Assembly: GCA_902826945.1 (NCBI GenBank)
Contig: CADEGS010000177.1
Location: forward strand, 1-9,444
From: an uncultured bacterium
GTDB lineage: Bacteria; Planctomycetota; UBA1135; GCA-002686595
Direction of reading: 5' to 3'
Length of the DNA stretch: 9,444 bases
Every line of letters starts with the position of its first letter. The first letter of the stretch is position 1. Under the pieces are notes generated by a model that was not told the DNA's origin, did not search any database, and worked only from the letters and a program-made list of their open reading frames with translations. The position numbers were made by a program, and so were the translations under genes. Positions 6,768 to 9,444 of the stretch are shown in pieces.

Positions 6768-6788
6768 GAAGGGGGGCGAGCGTGCGGC

Positions 6789-7934
6789 TCAGCGCGCGTG
6801 CCAGGCCGCGAGCACGGCCTTCTCCTTCTCGCGCGCCAGGCCGGCGCCGCGCCAGGCGTACCCCTCGCCGTGCTCGGCCAGGTGCCAGTCGAGCGCGGCG
6901 CGGATCGTCTCGGCCAGCGGGCGCGACTCCATGCCCGCGGCGTAGGCCTTGGCGTTCGCGTAGGTGCGGCCGCCGCCGGGGATCCACAGCGGCATCTCCA
7001 TCCACGGGCCGACCTGACGCTCCAGCAGGAACGCGTCGGGCACCCAGGTGAAGGAGCAGTCGGCGCCGGTCGTGAGCTTGCAGCCGTGCAGGAGCTCCTC
7101 GAAGCTCACCTTGCCGCGGAAGCCGACGGCGTTCATCACGCCGACCGTGCCCTGCTCGGCCAGGCGGAAGCAGAACGCGCCGAGGTCGCGCACGTCGATC
7201 ACCTGCACGCCGGCCTCGGGATCGCCCGGCGCGAGCACCTCGCCGCCCTCGTGCACGCGCACCGGCCAGTAGGCGAAGCGGTCGGTCGAGTCCTCGGGGC
7301 CGACGATCAGGCCCGCGCGGACGCTCGCGACCTGACCGGGGAGCACCGCCTCGGCCGCCTGCTCGCACAGCGCCTTGAGCGGGCCGTAGTAGCGGTAGCC
7401 GTACTTGCCGACGTCGCCGATGACGCGGAAGTCGTCGAGCCGCTCGGGCTCGACCTGGCCGACGGGGAAGGCCTCGTCCACGACGCCCTGGCCTTCCTCG
7501 TCGCTGTAGACGGAGATCGTCGAGACGAAGACGTAGCGGCCGACGCGGCCCTTCAGCACCTCGCACGCCTCCTGCACGTGCTGGGGGAGGTAGCCCGAGG
7601 TGTCGACGACGGCGTCCCACTCGCCGCCCTGCAGCGCGTCGTGGCTCTCGTTGCGGTCGCCCTGGCGCAGCTCGAGCTCGGGGAACATGCCGGGGTTCGA
7701 CTTGCCGCGGTTGAAGAGCGTGACCTTCCAGCCGGCGTCGAGCGCGCTCTGCACGACCTGCGGCCCGAGGAAGCGCGTGCCGCCCAGCACGAGCAGGCGC
7801 TTCTCCGCGCCGCGACGCGGTTGCGCGCGCGCCGGGCGGCTCGCGGGGCGGCGGGCGGCGTGCGCGAGCGAGCTCCAGCCCATGGCGGCGGAGGCAAGAA
7901 GGAAGGTGCGGCGGTTCGCGGGAGGCAGGCTCAT
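6789..7934 (-). CDS. Tat-signal NAD(P)-dependent epimerase/dehydratase-like protein (extended SDR)
   Basis: 381 residues. NRRTFLLASAAMG (7-19) is a clear twin-arginine motif with a hydrophobic core and likely cleavage after AHA (24-26). The Rossmann start is LLVLGGTRFLG (47-57), where Arg replaces the middle Gly of the usual GGTGFIG, followed by VTLFNRGKSNPGMFP. This matches a bacterial subgroup related to plant CSP41-type SDRs, as I recall. WDAVVDTSGY (106-115), VFVSTISVYSD (135-145) and Tyr183-x3-Lys187 (YGPLK) supply the expected catalytic Ser/Thr, Tyr and Lys, so an active NAD(P)-dependent enzyme is likely; the substrate, perhaps a nucleotide sugar, is unknown. The frame is open to an ATG at 8060, but that would put 42 residues before the Tat signal, so I use 7934 (weak GAGAG upstream). 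Convergent with the hydrolase-like gene and divergent from the transporter. Tat export of a folded, cofactor-loaded enzyme has a precedent in glucose-fructose oxidoreductase. Confidence 0.92.
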   Translation of the reverse strand: MSLPPANRRTFLLASAAMGWSSLAHAARRPASRPARAQPRRGAEKRLLVLGGTRFLGPQVVQSALDAGWKVTLFNRGKSNPGMFPELELRQGDRNESHDALQGGEWDAVVDTSGYLPQHVQEACEVLKGRVGRYVFVSTISVYSDEEGQGVVDEAFPVGQVEPERLDDFRVIGDVGKYGYRYYGPLKALCEQAAEAVLPGQVASVRAGLIVGPEDSTDRFAYWPVRVHEGGEVLAPGDPEAGVQVIDVRDLGAFCFRLAEQGTVGVMNAVGFRGKVSFEELLHGCKLTTGADCSFTWVPDAFLLERQVGPWMEMPLWIPGGGRTYANAKAYAAGMESRPLAETIRAALDWHLAEHGEGYAWRGAGLAREKEKAVLAAWHAR

Positions 7935-8015
7935 GGGTCTCTCGGCGGGTCGAGGGGAGCGCGCGGGCGGGCGCGGCGGGGGAGAGAGCGAGGAGGCTCG
8001 CCCGTGGCGCCCATT

Positions 8016-8032
8016 CCGCGCCGTCGGCGCGG
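8016..8032. repeat. Inverted repeat, 7-bp stem, GTC loop
   Basis: CCGCGCC and GGCGCGG pair around a GTC triloop in the 175-bp gap between the divergent SDR and transporter genes. Its role is unknown. I see no convincing -10/-35 pair in this gap on either strand. Confidence 0.4.
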
Positions 8033-8094
8033 GCATTTCCAGCGCACGGATCTCGAACACGGCCCCGCGCGGAGAGCGCCCGGCCGGGGTTGCC

Positions 8095-8100
8095 AGGGAG
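8095..8100 (+). promoter_or_regulatory. Ribosome binding site deciding the transporter start
   Basis: AGGGAG lies nine bases before GTG 8110. No purine-rich SD precedes the in-frame ATG at 8128 (the sequence there is CTCTCTTCGTCGGCG), which favours the GTG start. Confidence 0.45.
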
Positions 8101-8109
8101 CGGCGCGCC

Positions 8110-9444
8110 GTGCTCTCTTCGTCGGCGATGGCGCTCCTCGCCGCGTCCCTGCGCTCGGACCTGCGCCCCGGCGAGCTGCGCGTCGTGCTGCGCGCGGGCC
8201 TCTTCTTCTTCTTCGTCCTCGCGTCCTACTACCTGCTGCGCCCGATCCGCGACGCCTACGGCGCCGAGGACTCGGACAACCTGCACTGGCTCTTCACCGC
8301 GACGCTGGTCGGGATGCTGGTCACGCAGCCCCTGTACGGCCGGCTGGTGAGCCGCCGCGGCCGCGCGGCCTTCGTGCCGCTCTGCTACCGCTTCCTGCTC
8401 TGGAACGCGGTGGCCTTCGGCGTGGGGCTCGAGCACCTCGAGGGCGAGGCGCTGGTCTGGGCGCGGCGCGCGTTCTTCGTGTGGCTGTCGGTCTACAACC
8501 TGCTCACGATCTCGCTCTTCTGGGGCTTCCTGGCCGACCTGATGGGCGACGCGCGTGCGAAGCGGCTGTACGGGCGCATCGCGCTCGGCGGCACGCTGGG
8601 GGCGATCTGCGGCTCGTTCCTGGCCTCGCTCGAGCAGGAGCAGATCGACGCCGTCACGGGCCTGTTCGGCCTCGAGCACTGGGGTCGCCGCACGTTGCTC
8701 TTGCCGATCGTCTCGGCGCTCCTGCTCGAGGCCGGCGTGCGCGCCGCGCGCGCCGTCGAGCGCGCCCCGCTCGCGCGCGAGCCCGACGAGCCGCGCGCCG
8801 ACGCGACGACGCCGGTCGGCGGCCGCACGCTCGACGGCTTCCGCGACGTGCTGCGCTCGCGCCACCTGACGCTCCTGTGCCTGTACGTGACGCTGTTCGT
8901 CTTCGGCTCGACGATGCTCTACTGGATCGCGAGCGAGGTCACGCGCGCCTCGTTCGCGAACCCGGAGGCGCGCTCGACGTTCTACGCGCGGATGGACCTG
9001 TGGGTGAACGGCCTGGCGCTCGCCTTCCAGCTCTTCGCGACGGGCAAGGTCCTGCAGCGCCTGGGGATCGGCGCGGCGCTGGCGGCGGTGCCGCTGTGCG
9101 GCGTGCTCGGCTTCGGCGCGGTGGCCCTGTGGCCGACGCTCGGCGTGCTCGGCACCTTCTTCGTGATCCGCCGCGCCACCGAGTTCGGCTTCTCGAAGCC
9201 CGCCCGCGAGGCGCTCTTCACCGTCCTCACGCGCGAGGAGAAGTACAAGGCCAAGGCCGTCATCGACACCGTGATCTACCGCGGCGGCGACGCGGCGGCG
9301 ATGTGGCTCGAGGTCTGGCTGCGCAGCCTTGGGGCGGGCATCGCGCACCTGGCGTGGGCGCTGGTGCCGCTGAGCGCGGTCGCCGGCGGCGTCGCGGCGG
9401 CGCTAGGTCGAGGTCACGCGCGCAGGGCGCGGCAGCAGGCGCTG
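8110..9444 (+). CDS. NTP/NDP exchange transporter-like membrane protein (3' truncated)
   Basis: 445 codons run open to the window end. I recognise the bacterial ATP/ADP translocase-like (NTP/NDP antiporter, MFS-related) family from remembered motifs: FFFFVLASYYLLRPIRDAYG (32-51), VTQPLYGRLVSRRGR (71-85), VYNLLTISLFWGFLADLM (128-145), KRLYGRIALGGTLGA (151-165), and the signature from KPAREALFTVL through EEKYKAKAVIDTVIYRGGDA (363-395). About ten hydrophobic segments are visible, with a charged cytosolic loop near 210-250. The last residues (GRGHARRARQQAL) look like a C-terminal tail, so few codons are probably missing. Family members in intracellular bacteria swap host ATP for ADP; in free-living bacteria the substrate is mostly unknown, so the annotation is by family only. 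The start is GTG 8110 on the basis of AGGGAG; ATG 8128 is the alternative. Divergent from the SDR gene. Confidence 0.88.
   Translation, partial: MLSSSAMALLAASLRSDLRPGELRVVLRAGLFFFFVLASYYLLRPIRDAYGAEDSDNLHWLFTATLVGMLVTQPLYGRLVSRRGRAAFVPLCYRFLLWNAVAFGVGLEHLEGEALVWARRAFFVWLSVYNLLTISLFWGFLADLMGDARAKRLYGRIALGGTLGAICGSFLASLEQEQIDAVTGLFGLEHWGRRTLLLPIVSALLLEAGVRAARAVERAPLAREPDEPRADATTPVGGRTLDGFRDVLRSRHLTLLCLYVTLFVFGSTMLYWIASEVTRASFANPEARSTFYARMDLWVNGLALAFQLFATGKVLQRLGIGAALAAVPLCGVLGFGAVALWPTLGVLGTFFVIRRATEFGFSKPAREALFTVLTREEKYKAKAVIDTVIYRGGDAAAMWLEVWLRSLGAGIAHLAWALVPLSAVAGGVAAALGRGHARRARQQAL

Noticed and set aside
6768..6788. Terminator between the convergent secreted-protein and SDR genes
   Set aside because: Only a 4-bp stem (6778-6781 with 6787-6790) and no T-tract; too weak to call.
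3218..7051. Open frame of 1277 codons on the plus strand
   Set aside because: Arg-rich shadow frame of the secreted-protein gene, which has clear motifs in its own frame.
7935..8060. ATG at 8060 as start of the SDR protein
   Set aside because: It adds 42 low-complexity residues before a Tat motif that should lie near the N-terminus.
6391..9348. Open frame of 985 codons on the minus strand across the SDR and transporter genes
   Set aside because: Arg/Ala-rich low-complexity translation that overlaps two recognisable genes, one of them in another frame of the same strand.
1..9444. CRISPR array, tRNA/rRNA, transposase or phage genes
   Set aside because: No regular repeat-spacer pattern, no cloverleaf or rRNA-like sequence, and no integrase or transposase motifs were seen.

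Overview
The window is very GC-rich DNA with strong third-position G/C bias. It carries five protein genes and no RNA gene, insertion sequence or CRISPR array that I can see. The most likely source is a planctomycete-type bacterium (Planctomycetota, possibly one of the deep-branching uncultured lineages). Three things point there: the receptor kinase has DWGLAK and GTPAYMPPEQ motifs, then a membrane segment, coiled coil and TPRs; the large secreted protein ends in a domain of a kind I recall from planctomycete secretomes (final residues NAQDVVVGL); and two proteins have twin-arginine signals. Myxococcota or another high-GC phylum cannot be excluded from the sequence alone.

Layout, left to right: (1) 1-2235, plus strand, the 3' part of a membrane Ser/Thr protein kinase whose N-lobe lies outside the window. 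(2) 2236-2433, a convergent intergenic stretch with a run of five GC-rich hairpins, the last overlapping the stop codon of the next gene. (3) 2434-3171, minus strand, an iron-type superoxide dismutase with an N-terminal Tat-like signal. (4) 3172-3491, a divergent intergenic region with a possible SOD promoter, two strong hairpins and a 16-bp operator-like dyad whose half-sites resemble a SoxR box. (5) 3492-6767, plus strand, a 1091-residue secreted multidomain protein: signal peptide, Asp-box (BNR/sialidase-like) region, alpha/beta-hydrolase-like region with GVSCG, an 8-cysteine segment and the C-terminal domain. (6) 6789-7934, minus strand, a Tat-signal extended-SDR (NAD-dependent epimerase/dehydratase-like) protein of the GGTRFLG type. 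(7) 8110-9444, plus strand, a membrane transporter resembling the bacterial NTP/NDP exchange (ATP/ADP translocase-like) family, cut by the window edge close to its natural end.

The five genes strictly alternate strand (+ - + - +), so each is probably its own transcription unit and no operon is visible. A shared theme is the cell surface and envelope: a membrane receptor kinase, an exported SOD, a secreted hydrolase-like protein, an exported oxidoreductase and an inner-membrane transporter. I do not see a defence or mobile system. The points most worth following up are the multidomain secreted protein with its C-terminal domain, the SoxR-like dyad beside the exported SOD, and the exported Rossmann-fold enzyme. 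Protein similarities are judged from remembered family motifs, not from a database search.
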